From: Agromyces sp. S2-1-8
GTDB taxonomy: Bacteria; Actinomycetota; Actinomycetes; Actinomycetales; Microbacteriaceae
Direction of reading: 5' to 3'
DNA: 64,000 bases
Assembly (NCBI RefSeq): GCF_021129215.1
Contig: NZ_JAJOLP010000001.1
Span: 2,728,001-2,792,000 of the forward strand
Below, in pieces: positions 52,268 to 61,577 of this stretch. Under the pieces are notes generated by a model. That model was given only the letters and a program-made list of their open reading frames with translations. It was not told the DNA's origin and did not search any database. Position 1 is the first letter of the stretch, and each line of letters opens with the position of its first letter. The translations under genes and the position numbers were made by a program.

Positions 52268-53524
52268 TCAGTGCCGCACGAGCCGTTCGTGCCAGCTCAG
52301 CGCCGACTGGTCGGTCAGGCTCGCGACCTGGTCGACGACGACGCGCCTGCGCGCCTGGTCGTCGTCGGCGGCGGCCCAGTCTTCGGCGAAGCCGGCGTCG
52401 AGATGCCGGTCACCCGTCGCGTAGAGCACGTCGGCGAGCGACGCGAGCACCTCGCGCTGCTGCACGTAGATCGGCTGCCGGGTGTTGCGCGACATCACGA
52501 ACGCCGCGACGATGCCCTTCAGCACGGCGATCTCGGCCTGGATCTCGCGCGGCACGACGACGTCGGCGTCGAAGCGGATGAGGCTCGCGAGCGGGAACGC
52601 GGAGCGCGTCGCCGCCGTCGCGGCGTGCGCGAAGCGGCCGATGAGCTGGCTCGTGAGGTTCTTGAGCCGTGACTGGTCGCGCCTGCTGCCCGACCACTCG
52701 TCGAGCCAGACGTCGAGCGAGTCGAGCCGGTCGAACGCGGCGATGAGCTCGTCGTGCGGGATCGCCCCGCCGATCCACTCGTACATCGACGAGACGAGCT
52801 CGTCGTGGTCGACCCGGGCGCCGAGCGCTTCGACGTCGATGTACCCGTTGACGATGGCGTCCTCGAAGTCGTGCACGGAGTAGGCGATGTCGTCGGAGAG
52901 GTCCATCACCTGCGCCTCGATGCAGAGGCGCCGCTCGGGCGCCCCGGCGCGCAGCCACTCGAACACGGCGACGTCGTCGTGGTAGAACCCGAACTTCTGC
53001 CGCCCCGACGGGTCGGCGACGCCCGACGCCTCCGGCCACGGGTACTTGCAGCTCGCGTCGAGACTCGCCCGGGTGAGGTTGAGGCCGTAGCTTCGGCCGT
53101 CGGCGCCGAACACCTTCGGCTCGAGCCGGGTGAGCAGCCGCAGCGTCTGCGCGTTGCCCTCGAACCCGCCGATGTCGGCGGCCCAGGTGTTGAGCGCCTT
53201 CTCGCCGTTGTGCCCGAACGGAGGGTGGCCGAGGTCGTGCGCGAGGCACGCCGTGTCGACGACGTCGGGGTCGAGGCCGAGGTTGTCGGCGAGTTCGCGG
53301 CCGATCTGGGCCACCTCGAGCGAGTGGGTCAGCCGGTTGCGGGCGAAGTCGATGCCGGCCGTCGGACTCAGCACCTGGGTCTTCGCGGCGAGGCGGCGCA
53401 GGGCGCTCGAATGCAGCAGGCGCGCCCGGTCGCGCGCGAAGTCGCTGCGCCGGGAGTAGTGCTCCTCGGGCAGCATCCGCTCGCTGTCGGCGGCCTCGTA
53501 GCCGCCGAAGAGTCGCGCCGCCAT
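52268..53524 (-). CDS. dgt: dGTPase-like HD-domain phosphohydrolase
   Basis: 418 residues. The HD metal site is intact: RNRLTHSLEVAQIGRELA (His) and ACLAHDLGHPPFGHNGE (His-Asp, about 115-131), then MDLSDDIAYSVHDFEDA with the last Asp ligand. These enzymes hydrolyse dGTP to deoxyguanosine and triphosphate; some prefer other dNTPs. It begins one nucleotide after dusB ends, so it is co-transcribed. Confidence 0.94.
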   Translation of the reverse strand: MAARLFGGYEAADSERMLPEEHYSRRSDFARDRARLLHSSALRRLAAKTQVLSPTAGIDFARNRLTHSLEVAQIGRELADNLGLDPDVVDTACLAHDLGHPPFGHNGEKALNTWAADIGGFEGNAQTLRLLTRLEPKVFGADGRSYGLNLTRASLDASCKYPWPEASGVADPSGRQKFGFYHDDVAVFEWLRAGAPERRLCIEAQVMDLSDDIAYSVHDFEDAIVNGYIDVEALGARVDHDELVSSMYEWIGGAIPHDELIAAFDRLDSLDVWLDEWSGSRRDQSRLKNLTSQLIGRFAHAATAATRSAFPLASLIRFDADVVVPREIQAEIAVLKGIVAAFVMSRNTRQPIYVQQREVLASLADVLYATGDRHLDAGFAEDWAAADDDQARRRVVVDQVASLTDQSALSWHERLVRH

Positions 53525-53525
53525 C

Positions 53526-54695
53526 TCAGCCGCCGCTCGTGTCGAGCTCGGCGTCGACGAGGGTCACCCGATCGTGGCCCTCGAGCTCCTGCGAGGCGAG
53601 CCAGCCGTCGGGCAGCGACGGGTTCTTCGGCGTGCCGGCCCGACCGCGCGGGCCCTCGGCGCCCTCGCCCGGGTACGGCATCGTCCAGTCGAGCGTGCCG
53701 AGCAGGTCGTCGAGCATCGCGAGCGACTCGACGGTCGCGAGGCGGGCGCGCAGGTCGCCGCCGACCGGGTACCCCTTGAAGTACCAGGCGACGTGCTTGC
53801 GGATGTCGCGGCAGCCGCGTTCTTCGCTGTCGAAGAAGTCGGTCAGCAGCTCGGCGTGCCGCCGGAACGTCTGCGCGACCTGCCCGAGCGACGGCCGGAA
53901 GAGCGCGTCGTCGCCGTCGGCGAGCTCGCCGCGGAAGCCCGCCGCGAGATCGCCGAAGAGCCACGGGCGACCGAGGCATCCGCGCCCCACCACGACGCCG
54001 TCGCACCCGGTCTCGTCGACCATGCGCAGGGCGTCGCCCGCCGACCAGATGTCGCCGTTGCCGAGCACGGGCACGCTCGTGACCGTCTCTTTGAGCTTCG
54101 TGATCGCCGACCAGTCGGCCTGGCCCGAGTAGAACTCGGCCGCGGTGCGCGCGTGCAGGGCGACGGCCGCGACGCCGGCGCCCTCGGCGATGCGGCCGGC
54201 CTCGAGGTAGGTCAGGTGGTCGGAGTCGATGCCCTTGCGCATCTTCACTGTGAGCGGGGTGTCGCCCGCCGCCTTCACCGCGCCTTCGACGATGTCGCGG
54301 AAGAGCCCGCTCTTCCACGGCAGGGCGGCACCGCCGCCCTTGCGGGTCACCTTCGGCACGGGGCACCCGAAGTTGAGGTCGATGTGGTCGGCCCGGTCTT
54401 CGGCGACGAGCATGGTGACCGCCTCGGCGACCGTCTTGGGATCGACGCCGTACAGCTGGATCGACCGCGGCGTCTCGGACTCGTGGTGCGTGATGAGCCG
54501 CATCGACTCGGGCGTGCGCTCGACGAGCGCGCGCGACGTGATCATCTCGGAGACGTAGAGGCCGGCGCCGAACTCGCGGCAGAGCCGCCGGAACGCGGTG
54601 TTCGTGATGCCGGCCATCGGCGCGAGCACGACGGGCACGTCGAGCTCGAGGTCGCCGATCGTGAGCGGACCGCGGGTGAGGGTGGTGGAAGACAT
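53526..54695 (-). CDS. dusB: tRNA-dihydrouridine synthase (DusB type)
   Basis: 389-residue FMN enzyme that reduces uridines in the tRNA D-loop. TIM-barrel opening VPVVLAPMAGITNTAFRRL (about 20-38), catalytic Cys in NFGCPVPKVTRKGGG (about 112-126), FMN-binding VPVLGNGDIWS and VVVGRGCLGRPWLF. The start is ATG 54695. It is divergent from the YbaK-type gene (93 nt) and heads the dusB-dgt-dnaG run. Confidence 0.95.
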   Translation of the reverse strand: MSSTTLTRGPLTIGDLELDVPVVLAPMAGITNTAFRRLCREFGAGLYVSEMITSRALVERTPESMRLITHHESETPRSIQLYGVDPKTVAEAVTMLVAEDRADHIDLNFGCPVPKVTRKGGGAALPWKSGLFRDIVEGAVKAAGDTPLTVKMRKGIDSDHLTYLEAGRIAEGAGVAAVALHARTAAEFYSGQADWSAITKLKETVTSVPVLGNGDIWSAGDALRMVDETGCDGVVVGRGCLGRPWLFGDLAAGFRGELADGDDALFRPSLGQVAQTFRRHAELLTDFFDSEERGCRDIRKHVAWYFKGYPVGGDLRARLATVESLAMLDDLLGTLDWTMPYPGEGAEGPRGRAGTPKNPSLPDGWLASQELEGHDRVTLVDAELDTSGG

Positions 54696-54788
54696 CACCG
54701 ACGATTCTCCCAGAGTTCTGCGCCGCCTCGCCCGCCGCGCCCGTGCGAGCCTAGGATTTCGAGCAGACGAGCCACTGGGGAGGACGAG

Positions 54789-55265
54789 ATGGCGGAACTC
54801 ACGGGCACCGAACGGGTGCGTGCCGACGCCGAGGCGCGCGGCCTCGAGGTCGAGATCATCGAGCGGCCCGCCGCGCGCAGCCTCGAGGAGGCGGCGGAGC
54901 TCATGGGCATCTCCCCCGGCGACATCGTGAAGTCGCTCGTCGTCAAGCGCAGCGACGGCAGCTTCCTGTTCGCGCTCGTGCCCGGCGGCCGCAAGATCAG
55001 CTGGCCGAAGCTGCGCGCCCTCGTCGGCGTCAACAAGCTGCAGCTGCCCGACGCGTCGCTCGCGCTCGCCGCGACGGGCTACGAGCGCGGCACCATCACC
55101 CCCCTCGGCTCGACCACCCCGTGGCCCGTGTACGTCGACGAGTCGGTCGCGGGCCGCCGCGTGTCGATGGGCGCCGGCGAGCACGGGCGGAGCCTCTTCG
55201 TCGACGCCGACGCCCTCATCGCCGCGTTCGATGCGACGGTCGCCGACCTCAGCGACCCCGAGTAA
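54789..55265 (+). CDS. YbaK/EbsC-type aminoacyl-tRNA deacylase
   Basis: 158 residues of the YbaK/ProX editing fold that hydrolyses mischarged tRNA (typically Cys- or Ala-tRNA-Pro). Conserved residues: DIVKSLVVKRSDGSFLFALVP with the catalytic Lys, RKISWPKLRAL, and ERGTITPLGS, MGAGEHG. Start ATG 54789 with GAGGACGA just upstream. Precise tRNA cannot be assigned. Confidence 0.88.
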   Translation: MAELTGTERVRADAEARGLEVEIIERPAARSLEEAAELMGISPGDIVKSLVVKRSDGSFLFALVPGGRKISWPKLRALVGVNKLQLPDASLALAATGYERGTITPLGSTTPWPVYVDESVAGRRVSMGAGEHGRSLFVDADALIAAFDATVADLSDPE

Positions 55266-55380
55266 CCGCCGTCGGCCATCGGCGGTGGCCGAACGGCGCG
55301 CACCGCGGTGGTCGAGGGGCGACGTGTGCCGAGCCCCGCCCGCGGGAATACCCCCTCCATCCGATGCGTTCGCATCCATC

Positions 55381-56046
55381 GTGAGTACTCCCATCAAGAT
55401 CGACATCTGGTCCGACATCGCCTGCCCCTGGTGCTACATCGGCAAGCGCCACCTCGAAGCCGGCCTCGCCTCGCTCGGCGACGACGCGCCCGACGTCGAG
55501 ATCGAGTACCACTCGTTCGAGCTCGCCCCCGACACGCCCGTCGACTTCGAAGGCAGCGAGGTCGACTTCCTCGCGAAGCACAAGGGCCTGCCGACCGAGC
55601 GCGTGCAGCAGATGCTGCAGCACGTCACCGGCGTCGCCGCGAACGCCGGCCTCGACTACGATTTCGACGCGCTCAAGCACACCAAGACGCTGAAGGCCCA
55701 CGAGCTGCTGCACTTCGCGAAGTCGCAGGGTCGCCAGCTCGAGCTCTCCGAGATCCTCTTCAAGGCCTACTTCACCGACGGCCGCCACGTCGGCCGCGTC
55801 GACGAGCTCGTCGAGCTGGCCGCAGAAGCGGGTCTCGACGCCGACGCCGCGCGCGCGGCCCTCGAGTCGGGCCGCTACGCCGCCGACGTGCAGGCCGACA
55901 TCGCCCAGGCGGGCGCCTACGGCATCAACGGCGTGCCGTTCTTCGTCTTCGAGGGCAAGTACGGCGTCTCGGGCGCACAGCCCGCCGAGGTCTTCGGCCA
56001 GGTGCTCACCCAGGTCGCGGGCGAGCGCGACGGCGCCGCCGCGTGA
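55381..56046 (+). CDS. DsbA-family oxidoreductase, FrnE-like
   Basis: 221 residues without a signal peptide, so a cytoplasmic thiol-disulphide enzyme. Active site DIACPWCYIGKRHL near residues 10-23; the helical insert has HELLHFAKSQG and the cis-Pro loop is INGVPFFVF, all as in FrnE. Start GTG 55381 has no Shine-Dalgarno sequence; a small hairpin GATGCG-TT-CGCATC (55363-55376) lies just before it. The stop overlaps the start of a 60-residue cysteine protein (GTGA). Confidence 0.92.
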   Translation: MSTPIKIDIWSDIACPWCYIGKRHLEAGLASLGDDAPDVEIEYHSFELAPDTPVDFEGSEVDFLAKHKGLPTERVQQMLQHVTGVAANAGLDYDFDALKHTKTLKAHELLHFAKSQGRQLELSEILFKAYFTDGRHVGRVDELVELAAEAGLDADAARAALESGRYAADVQADIAQAGAYGINGVPFFVFEGKYGVSGAQPAEVFGQVLTQVAGERDGAAA

Positions 56047-56225
56047 GCGTCGAGATCGAGGCGGATGCCACGGGCGCGGCGCCGCTCGCAGCGCCGGCGC
56101 AGGCCTTCCCGTCGGAGTCGCCTTCGGCCGAGGCATCCTCGCCCTTCACCATGGTGACCGACGCCGCCGGGGCCATGGTCTGCGAGGGCGACGTCTGCTA
56201 CGTTCCGGGGCTCTCCGCCGAGTAG
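56043..56225 (+). CDS. 60-residue cysteine micro-protein coupled to the FrnE-like gene
   Basis: GTG 56043 overlaps the FrnE-like stop, so translation is coupled. The first 38 residues are Ala/Pro/Ser-rich and disordered; the end is FTMVTDAAGAMVCEGDVCYV with a C-x4-C pair. Short proteins ending in a similar VCxxGVC element occur in actinobacteria, but no function is known to me. The position suggests a redox partner or substrate of the oxidoreductase, or a metal-binding peptide. Confidence 0.65.
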   Translation: MSVEIEADATGAAPLAAPAQAFPSESPSAEASSPFTMVTDAAGAMVCEGDVCYVPGLSAE

Positions 56226-56258
56226 TCCGAGTCGCTCGGCGCTCGTTACAGTGGTCGG

Positions 56259-56807
56259 ATGCCGGACTCCCCCGCCGTACCGCGACGCATCCTCGTGGCC
56301 GGGGCGAGCGGCGCGGGCAAGTCGACGCTCGCGCGACGCATCGCCGAGGCATCCGGTCTGCCCTACCAGGAGATCGATGCGCTGTTCCACGGACCAGACT
56401 GGACCGCGCGGCCGAGCTTCGCCGATGACGTCGACAGGTTCACGGCTCAAGCAGCGTGGGTGACCGAGTGGCAGTACGAGCCCGTGCGCGAGCTGCTCGC
56501 CGACCGGGCGCAGGTACTCGTCTTCCTCGACTATGCGCGTCCGCTCGTGATGCGACGGGTCATCGTGCGCACGGTGCGTCGCCGGCTGCGCCGCGAGGAG
56601 CTCTGGAACGGCAACACCGAGGGACCCTTGCGCACGTTCTTCACCGACCCCGAGCACATCGTGCGCTGGGCGTGGTCGACGCACGCCACTCGGGGCGCCC
56701 TCGTCGACGAGGCCGCAGCGCGGCGACCGCACCTCGAAGTAGTGCGCCTCCGGCGCCCGCGCGATGCCGAGGCATGGCTGGAGAAGACCTTCCGTTCCGC
56801 GCAGTAG
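56259..56807 (+). CDS. P-loop NTPase, adenylate kinase/FlaR-like
   Basis: 182 residues. Walker A ILVAGASGAGKSTLARRI (about 11-28), a conserved EIDALFHGPDW after helix 2 and QVLVFLDYARPLVMRRVIVR (Walker B-like). This is the 'topology modulation protein'/adenylate-kinase-like family; the phosphorylated substrate is unknown. Starts 33 nt after the cysteine micro-protein. Confidence 0.82.
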   Translation: MPDSPAVPRRILVAGASGAGKSTLARRIAEASGLPYQEIDALFHGPDWTARPSFADDVDRFTAQAAWVTEWQYEPVRELLADRAQVLVFLDYARPLVMRRVIVRTVRRRLRREELWNGNTEGPLRTFFTDPEHIVRWAWSTHATRGALVDEAAARRPHLEVVRLRRPRDAEAWLEKTFRSAQ

Positions 56808-56817
56808 CGATATATCG
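56808..56817 (+). promoter_or_regulatory. AT-rich palindrome upstream of the PadR gene
   Basis: CGATATATCG, a perfect palindrome starting next to the previous stop, followed by a further half-site TATCG at 56823-56827. It is 33 nt before the PadR start and likely overlaps its promoter, a good candidate for autoregulation. Confidence 0.5.
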
Positions 56818-56850
56818 TTGAGTATCGTTCGCATGTCGCGGGAGGTCATC

Positions 56851-57417
56851 ATGAATGGGAATCGTTCGACCGGCGGATTCGGCGGCCAGGGGTTCGGCGG
56901 AGCCGGGAACCCGGGCGCGGCGCTCTGGGAGGCGATGGAGCAGCTGCGCTCCTCGTTCGAACAGCGCCCCGGAATGAAGCGGATGTCGCGCGGCGACGTT
57001 CGCGCGGCCGTGCTGGCGCTCCTCTCCGAGCAGCCGATGCACGGCTACCAGATCATGCAGGAGATCGAGGAGCGCAGCGGCGGCTCGTGGAAGCCGAGCG
57101 CCGGATCCGTGTACCCGACGTTGCAGCTCCTCGCCGACGAGGGCCTGATCACCGCCTCCGAGCTGCAGGGGCGCAAGACCTACTCGCTCACGGAAGCCGG
57201 CCGTGCCGAAGCGGCGGCCGCCGCCGACCGCCCGGCACCGTGGGAGTCGCCCACCGCCCACGGGGGCGCCCACCGGGCCCTCTCGAAGGCGGGTGTCGAA
57301 CTCGCCGCCGCCGCCGCGCAGGTCGGCCGGAGCGGGTCGCCCGAGCAGATCCAACAGGCGGTGACGGCGCTCGACGAGACGCGGCGCCGCCTCTACGCGA
57401 TCCTGGCCGAGGGCTGA
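56851..57417 (+). CDS. PadR-family transcriptional regulator
   Basis: 188 residues. A Gly-rich N-terminal tail (NRSTGGFGGQGFGGAGNPG) precedes the winged helix: RGDVRAAVLALLSEQPMHGYQ, QIMQEIEERSGGSWKPSAGS and VYPTLQLLADEGLI (about 46-95), typical of PadR. The C-terminal dimer helices follow (QQAVTALDETRRRLYAIL). ATG 56851 has GGGAGG 5 nt upstream. The target may be its own gene or the UbiB-like gene downstream (51 nt). Confidence 0.9.
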   Translation: MNGNRSTGGFGGQGFGGAGNPGAALWEAMEQLRSSFEQRPGMKRMSRGDVRAAVLALLSEQPMHGYQIMQEIEERSGGSWKPSAGSVYPTLQLLADEGLITASELQGRKTYSLTEAGRAEAAAAADRPAPWESPTAHGGAHRALSKAGVELAAAAAQVGRSGSPEQIQQAVTALDETRRRLYAILAEG

Positions 57418-57468
57418 TCGGGTGCCGGCCGGGATGCCGTGTCCTCCGCAACGCGAGAGGATGACGGC

Positions 57469-59181
57469 ATGACCGACGGTGCCCACCGCGCCCGCTCCCG
57501 CCGCATCCTCGGGTTCGCCGCGCGCCGACTCGTGCAGCTCTGGTGGTACGAGCTCGTGCTGCCCAAGATCGGACTCTCGAGCGTCGCCGATCGCACGCGC
57601 GAGCGGCGGATGCGCCGGCTCGCCGAACGGTTCCGCACGCTCGCCGTCGAACTCGGCGGACTCATGATCAAGGTCGGGCAGTTCCTCTCCTCGCGGCTCG
57701 ACGTGCTGCCGCCCGAGATCACCTCCGAGCTCGAGGGCCTGCAGGACGAGGTGCCGCCCGTGCCGTTCCCGGCGATCCGCGAGCTCGCCGAGGCCGAACT
57801 CGGGTCGCCGCTCGACCGCGTCTACGCATGGTTCGACGAGACGCCCGTCGCGGCGGCCTCCCTCGGACAGGCGCACCGGGCGCAGCTCTCCCCCGTCGAC
57901 GCCGAAGAGACCGGGCTCGACGAGGTCGTCGTGAAGGTGCAGCGTCCCGGCATCGAGCAGATCGTCGGCGTCGACCTCGCCGCGCTGCGTCGCATCGCGG
58001 GCTGGCTCCGGCGCGTGCGCGTCGTCTCCGAGCACGTCGATGCGCCTGCGCTCGTCGAGGAGTTCGCGCAGACGAGCCTCGAGGAGATCGACTACCTGCA
58101 CGAGGCGCAGAACGCCGAGCGCTTCGCCGAGTCGTTCGCGGGCGACCCGCGGGTCGACGCGCCCGCCGTGGTGTGGGAGCGAACCACCCGGCGCGTGCTG
58201 ACCCTCGAAGATGTCACCGCGATCAAGATCAACGACGTCGAGGCGCTGCGCGCGGCCGGCATCCCGCCGACCGAGGTGGCCCGCGTGTTCGCCGAGGTGA
58301 TGTTCGACCAGGTGTTCACCCACGCCTTCGTGCACGCCGACCCGCACCCCGGCAACATCTTCGTCACTCCGCTCGCCGACGGCGACGACGGCGCGCGCGA
58401 ACCCGGGGAGCGAGGCATCCCGTGGCGTCTCACCTTCGTCGACTTCGGCATGATGGCCGAGGTGCCCGCCGAGCTGCGAGCCGGGCTGCGGATGCTCGTG
58501 ATCGCGGTCGCCGGACGCGACGGTCGCGCGATGATCGAGGCCGCGCACGAGATCGGAGTGCTCATGCCCTCGGCCGACACGGCCGAGCTGGAGCGGGCGC
58601 TCACGCAGCTCTTCGAGCGCTTCGGCGGTATGGGCTTCGCACAGCTCAAGCAGGTCGATCCGCGCGAGTTCCGCGACTTCGGCGTCGAGTTCGGCGACGT
58701 CGTGCGCTCGCTCCCGCTGCAGCTGCCCGAGCACCTGCTGCTGCTGATCCGCGCGATGGCACTCACCTCGGGCATGTGCAGCGGGCTCGACCCCGAGTTC
58801 AACGTCTGGGACGCGGTCGAGCCGTACGCGTCGCAGTTGCTGCAGGAGGAGGGCGGCAACCTCGTCGAGGACCTCACCGGGCAGGCACTGTCGAGCGCCC
58901 GCCTGCTCTGGGGGATGCCGCAGCGCGTCGACGCCCTCATCACGAAGGCCGACCAGGGCCGCATGTCGTTCGACACCTCGCGCCTCGAGCGACGGCTCGA
59001 CCGGGTCGAGGGCGTCGCCCGCCGAGTCGTGTCGGCCGTGCTGTTCGCCGCGCTGCTCATCGGCGGGGCGCTGCTCACGGCGTCGAACCCCGCCCTCGGC
59101 ACGACGCTCGTCGCGCTGTCGGTGCTGCCGCTGCTGCACGCCCTGTTCGCGGGTGTCGCCGGGCGGATCCGGCGGCGATAG
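57469..59181 (+). CDS. UbiB/ABC1-type atypical kinase
   Basis: 570 residues. All family marks are present: the KxGQ motif in LMIKVGQFLSSRLDVLPPEI (about 66), the Ala-rich loop AAASLGQAHRAQL (about 127), EEIDYLHEAQNAERF (ExD), HADPHPGNIF (about 295), and DFG in VDFGMMAEV. Two hydrophobic helices close the C-terminus (VLFAALLIGGALLTA and after), so it is membrane-bound. UbiB-type proteins support isoprenoid quinone lipid metabolism; in an actinobacterium menaquinone is the likely context, as inference. AGAGGA lies 8 nt before ATG 57469. Confidence 0.93.
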   Translation: MTDGAHRARSRRILGFAARRLVQLWWYELVLPKIGLSSVADRTRERRMRRLAERFRTLAVELGGLMIKVGQFLSSRLDVLPPEITSELEGLQDEVPPVPFPAIRELAEAELGSPLDRVYAWFDETPVAAASLGQAHRAQLSPVDAEETGLDEVVVKVQRPGIEQIVGVDLAALRRIAGWLRRVRVVSEHVDAPALVEEFAQTSLEEIDYLHEAQNAERFAESFAGDPRVDAPAVVWERTTRRVLTLEDVTAIKINDVEALRAAGIPPTEVARVFAEVMFDQVFTHAFVHADPHPGNIFVTPLADGDDGAREPGERGIPWRLTFVDFGMMAEVPAELRAGLRMLVIAVAGRDGRAMIEAAHEIGVLMPSADTAELERALTQLFERFGGMGFAQLKQVDPREFRDFGVEFGDVVRSLPLQLPEHLLLLIRAMALTSGMCSGLDPEFNVWDAVEPYASQLLQEEGGNLVEDLTGQALSSARLLWGMPQRVDALITKADQGRMSFDTSRLERRLDRVEGVARRVVSAVLFAALLIGGALLTASNPALGTTLVALSVLPLLHALFAGVAGRIRRR

Positions 59182-59184
59182 CGG

Positions 59185-59994
59185 TCAGCCGCTGACCGTC
59201 GGCGCGTCGACCGCCCCGCCGAACCGGCGGTTCCGCCGCGCGTAGATCTCGATCGCATCCCACAGCTGGGTGCGCGAGAAGTCGGGCCACAGCGTGTCGA
59301 GGAACACCATCTCGGCGTACGCCGACTGCCAGAGCAGGAAGTTCGAGGTGCGCTGCTCCCCCGACGATCGCACGAACAGGTCGACGTCGGGCATGTCGGG
59401 CTGGTAGAGCCGCTTCGCGATCTGCTTCTCGCTCACCGCCGACGGCCGCAGCCGACCGGCAGCGACGTCATCGGCGATCCGCCGCACCGCGTCGGTGATC
59501 TCGTTGCGACCGCCGTAATTCACGCACATGGTCAGCGTCAGCACGTCGTTGCCGGCCGTGAGCCGCTCGGCGAACTGCAGCTCCTCGATGACCGACTTCC
59601 ACAGCCGCGGCTTGCGCCCGGCCCAGCGGATGCGCACCCCCCACTCGTTGAGCTGGTCGCGACGGCGGTGCAGCACGTCTCGGTTGTAGCCCATGAGGAA
59701 GCGCACCTCGTCGGGCGACCGCTTCCAGTTCTCGGTCGAGAACGCGTACACCGACAGGTGCTTCACACCCGCCTGGATCGCCCCCGCAACGACGTCGAGG
59801 AGCGCGGCCTCGCCGGCCTTGTGACCCTCGATGCGGGTGAGGCCGCGCTGGTTCGCCCAGCGCCCGTTGCCGTCCATGACGATTGCGACGTGGCCGGGCA
59901 CCGCCCCCTTCGGGAACGCCGGCGGGTGGATGCCCGTCCAGTCGATCGGCCGGTAGGGCACGGCGTCGCGGTGGGTGTACGGCTTGGGACTCAC
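59185..59994 (-). CDS. uppS: Isoprenyl transferase (decaprenyl/undecaprenyl diphosphate synthase type)
   Basis: 269-residue cis-prenyltransferase making the lipid carrier for wall synthesis. Signatures: [17 protein letters not shown] (about 36-52, catalytic Asp), [10 protein letters not shown] (about 90), and [20 protein letters not shown] (about 210-229). GTG 59994 overlaps the recO stop (GTGA), with GGAATGG upstream. The recO-uppS pair beside leuA is a common actinobacterial order. Confidence 0.95.
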   Translation of the reverse strand: MSPKPYTHRDAVPYRPIDWTGIHPPAFPKGAVPGHVAIVMDGNGRWANQRGLTRIEGHKAGEAALLDVVAGAIQAGVKHLSVYAFSTENWKRSPDEVRFLMGYNRDVLHRRRDQLNEWGVRIRWAGRKPRLWKSVIEELQFAERLTAGNDVLTLTMCVNYGGRNEITDAVRRIADDVAAGRLRPSAVSEKQIAKRLYQPDMPDVDLFVRSSGEQRTSNFLLWQSAYAEMVFLDTLWPDFSRTQLWDAIEIYARRNRRFGGAVDAPTVSG

Positions 59995-60812
59995 GTGGTG
60001 GCCATTCCTGGTTCGGCGGGTCGAGTGGGGCGGTCGTGCGGTTCGGTCGCGTCGTGCGGGGCGACGCGAGGTGCCGGCGCGGATGCCTCGCGGCTGACGT
60101 GCGGCAACGAGCGGAGCCCCCGCTCGAGATGCCACTGCGTGTACGCGGCGACGATGCCCGACGCCTGGTTGCGGTCGCGCTCGGGTGCGGCCTCGGCCAC
60201 CGTCCAGTCGCCCGACAGCAGCGCCCCGAGCAGTTCGACCGTCGAGCGCGCGATGCGCGGCGTGCCGGGCGGGGCGCACTCGTCGTCGCAGACGACGCCG
60301 CCGAGCTGCACCACGACGGCGGTGTGCTCGCCGGGCCGCCCGCAGCGCGAGCAGTCGCCGAAGCTCGGCGCCCAGCCGGCGAGGGCGAGCGCGCGCAGCA
60401 GGTACGAGTCGAGGGTGAGCGCGGGGCCGTGCTCGCGCCGCGCGAGCGAGCGGAGTGCGCCGACCAGCAGCAAGTACTGCTGCAGCGAGCCCTCGGCTTC
60501 GGTGAGCTTGTCGGCCGTTTCGACCATTGCGTTCGCCGCGGTGTACGCCGCATAGTCCTGCGAGATGTCGGCCCCGTACGAGCCGAGCGACTCGGCCTGC
60601 GTCACGACGTCGAGGCTGCGACCCTCGTAGAGCTGCAGGTCGGCCACCATGAACGGCTCGAGCCTCGCGCCGAACTTCGAGCCGGTGCGGCGCACCCCCT
60701 TCGCGACGGCGCGCACCTTGCCGTGCTGCCGGGTCAGCAGGGTGACGATGCGGTCGGCCTCGCCCAGCTTGTGGGTGCGCAGCACGACGGCTTCATCTCG
60801 GTACACGGGCAC
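59991..60812 (-). CDS. recO: DNA repair protein RecO
   Basis: 273 residues. N-terminal OB-fold [20 protein letters not shown] with [20 protein letters not shown], a helical middle, and a zinc site CSRCGRPG...CDDEC (about 150-180). RecO loads RecA on SSB-coated single-stranded DNA with RecR. The last 30 residues are Pro/Arg-rich and disordered. It begins the recO-uppS operon. Confidence 0.94.
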   Translation of the reverse strand: MPVYRDEAVVLRTHKLGEADRIVTLLTRQHGKVRAVAKGVRRTGSKFGARLEPFMVADLQLYEGRSLDVVTQAESLGSYGADISQDYAAYTAANAMVETADKLTEAEGSLQQYLLLVGALRSLARREHGPALTLDSYLLRALALAGWAPSFGDCSRCGRPGEHTAVVVQLGGVVCDDECAPPGTPRIARSTVELLGALLSGDWTVAEAAPERDRNQASGIVAAYTQWHLERGLRSLPHVSREASAPAPRVAPHDATEPHDRPTRPAEPGMATT

Positions 60813-60858
60813 ACGTCGATTCTCCCATCACTGCGGGGCGCGGCATCCGTGATTCACT

Positions 60859-61551
60859 GTGATCGTGGAAACCGCCCAGTTCACCATTCCCCTGTGGCTC
60901 GACCTCACTGCGGTCGGGCTCGGCGGCGTGCAGGGGGCCCTGTTCGCCTCCGGCTTCCGCGGCGAACGACGCCTCGACCTGCTCGGCGTCGCGATCGTCG
61001 GCATCGTCATGGGCTTCGGCGGCGGAGCCATCAGGGACCTGCTGCTGAACGTGCCGATCGGCGCCCTCCAGAACAACTGGTACCTGGTGACCGCGGTGGC
61101 GGCGTCCCTCGTCGGCATGCTGCTCGCGGCCCCGTTGCAACGACTCAACGGCGTCATCGTCGGGCTCGACGCGATCGTGATCGGCATGTTCGGCGCGTTC
61201 GGCACGTCGAAGGCGCTCGGGCTCGGCCTGCCGCTGCTCCCCGCCGTGTTCGTGGGCGTCGCCGCCGCGGTCGGCGGCGGCATCCTGCGCGACATGCTCA
61301 TGAGCCTGCCGGTGGCGATCATGCACGTCGGCTCGCTGTACGCGGTCGCCGCGGCTGCGGGATGCCTCGTGCTCGCGGTGCTCGACGTGTTCGGAGTACC
61401 GCTCTTCATCGGCGGCATCGTCTGCGTGGTCGTCACGAGCGTGATCCGTTGGCTCGCAGTGGTCTTCGACCTCTCGCTGCCCGAGCAGCGGATGCTCTAC
61501 CGCCGCAAGGTCGCGACCGAGACGGGCGTGATGCCCGTCATCCACCGCTGA
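60859..61551 (+). CDS. Trimeric intracellular cation channel-type protein (UPF0126/YadS)
   Basis: 230 residues with about seven helices, made of two repeats, each with a Gly-rich core: GFGGGAIRDLLLNVPIGAL (about 52-70) and AVGGGILRDMLMSLPVAIM (about 137-155). This is the bacterial TRIC/UPF0126 family (potassium channel or glycine transporter in different reports). Start GTG 60859, divergent from recO. It converges on leuA; a nested hairpin separates them. Confidence 0.9.
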   Translation: MIVETAQFTIPLWLDLTAVGLGGVQGALFASGFRGERRLDLLGVAIVGIVMGFGGGAIRDLLLNVPIGALQNNWYLVTAVAASLVGMLLAAPLQRLNGVIVGLDAIVIGMFGAFGTSKALGLGLPLLPAVFVGVAAAVGGGILRDMLMSLPVAIMHVGSLYAVAAAAGCLVLAVLDVFGVPLFIGGIVCVVVTSVIRWLAVVFDLSLPEQRMLYRRKVATETGVMPVIHR

Positions 61552-61577
61552 CCGCGAGCACCGCACCCGGGCACGCC

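Noticed and set aside
56641..59139. 832-codon minus-strand frame opposite the UbiB-like gene
   Set aside because: Antisense shadow; the plus strand carries complete kinase motifs.
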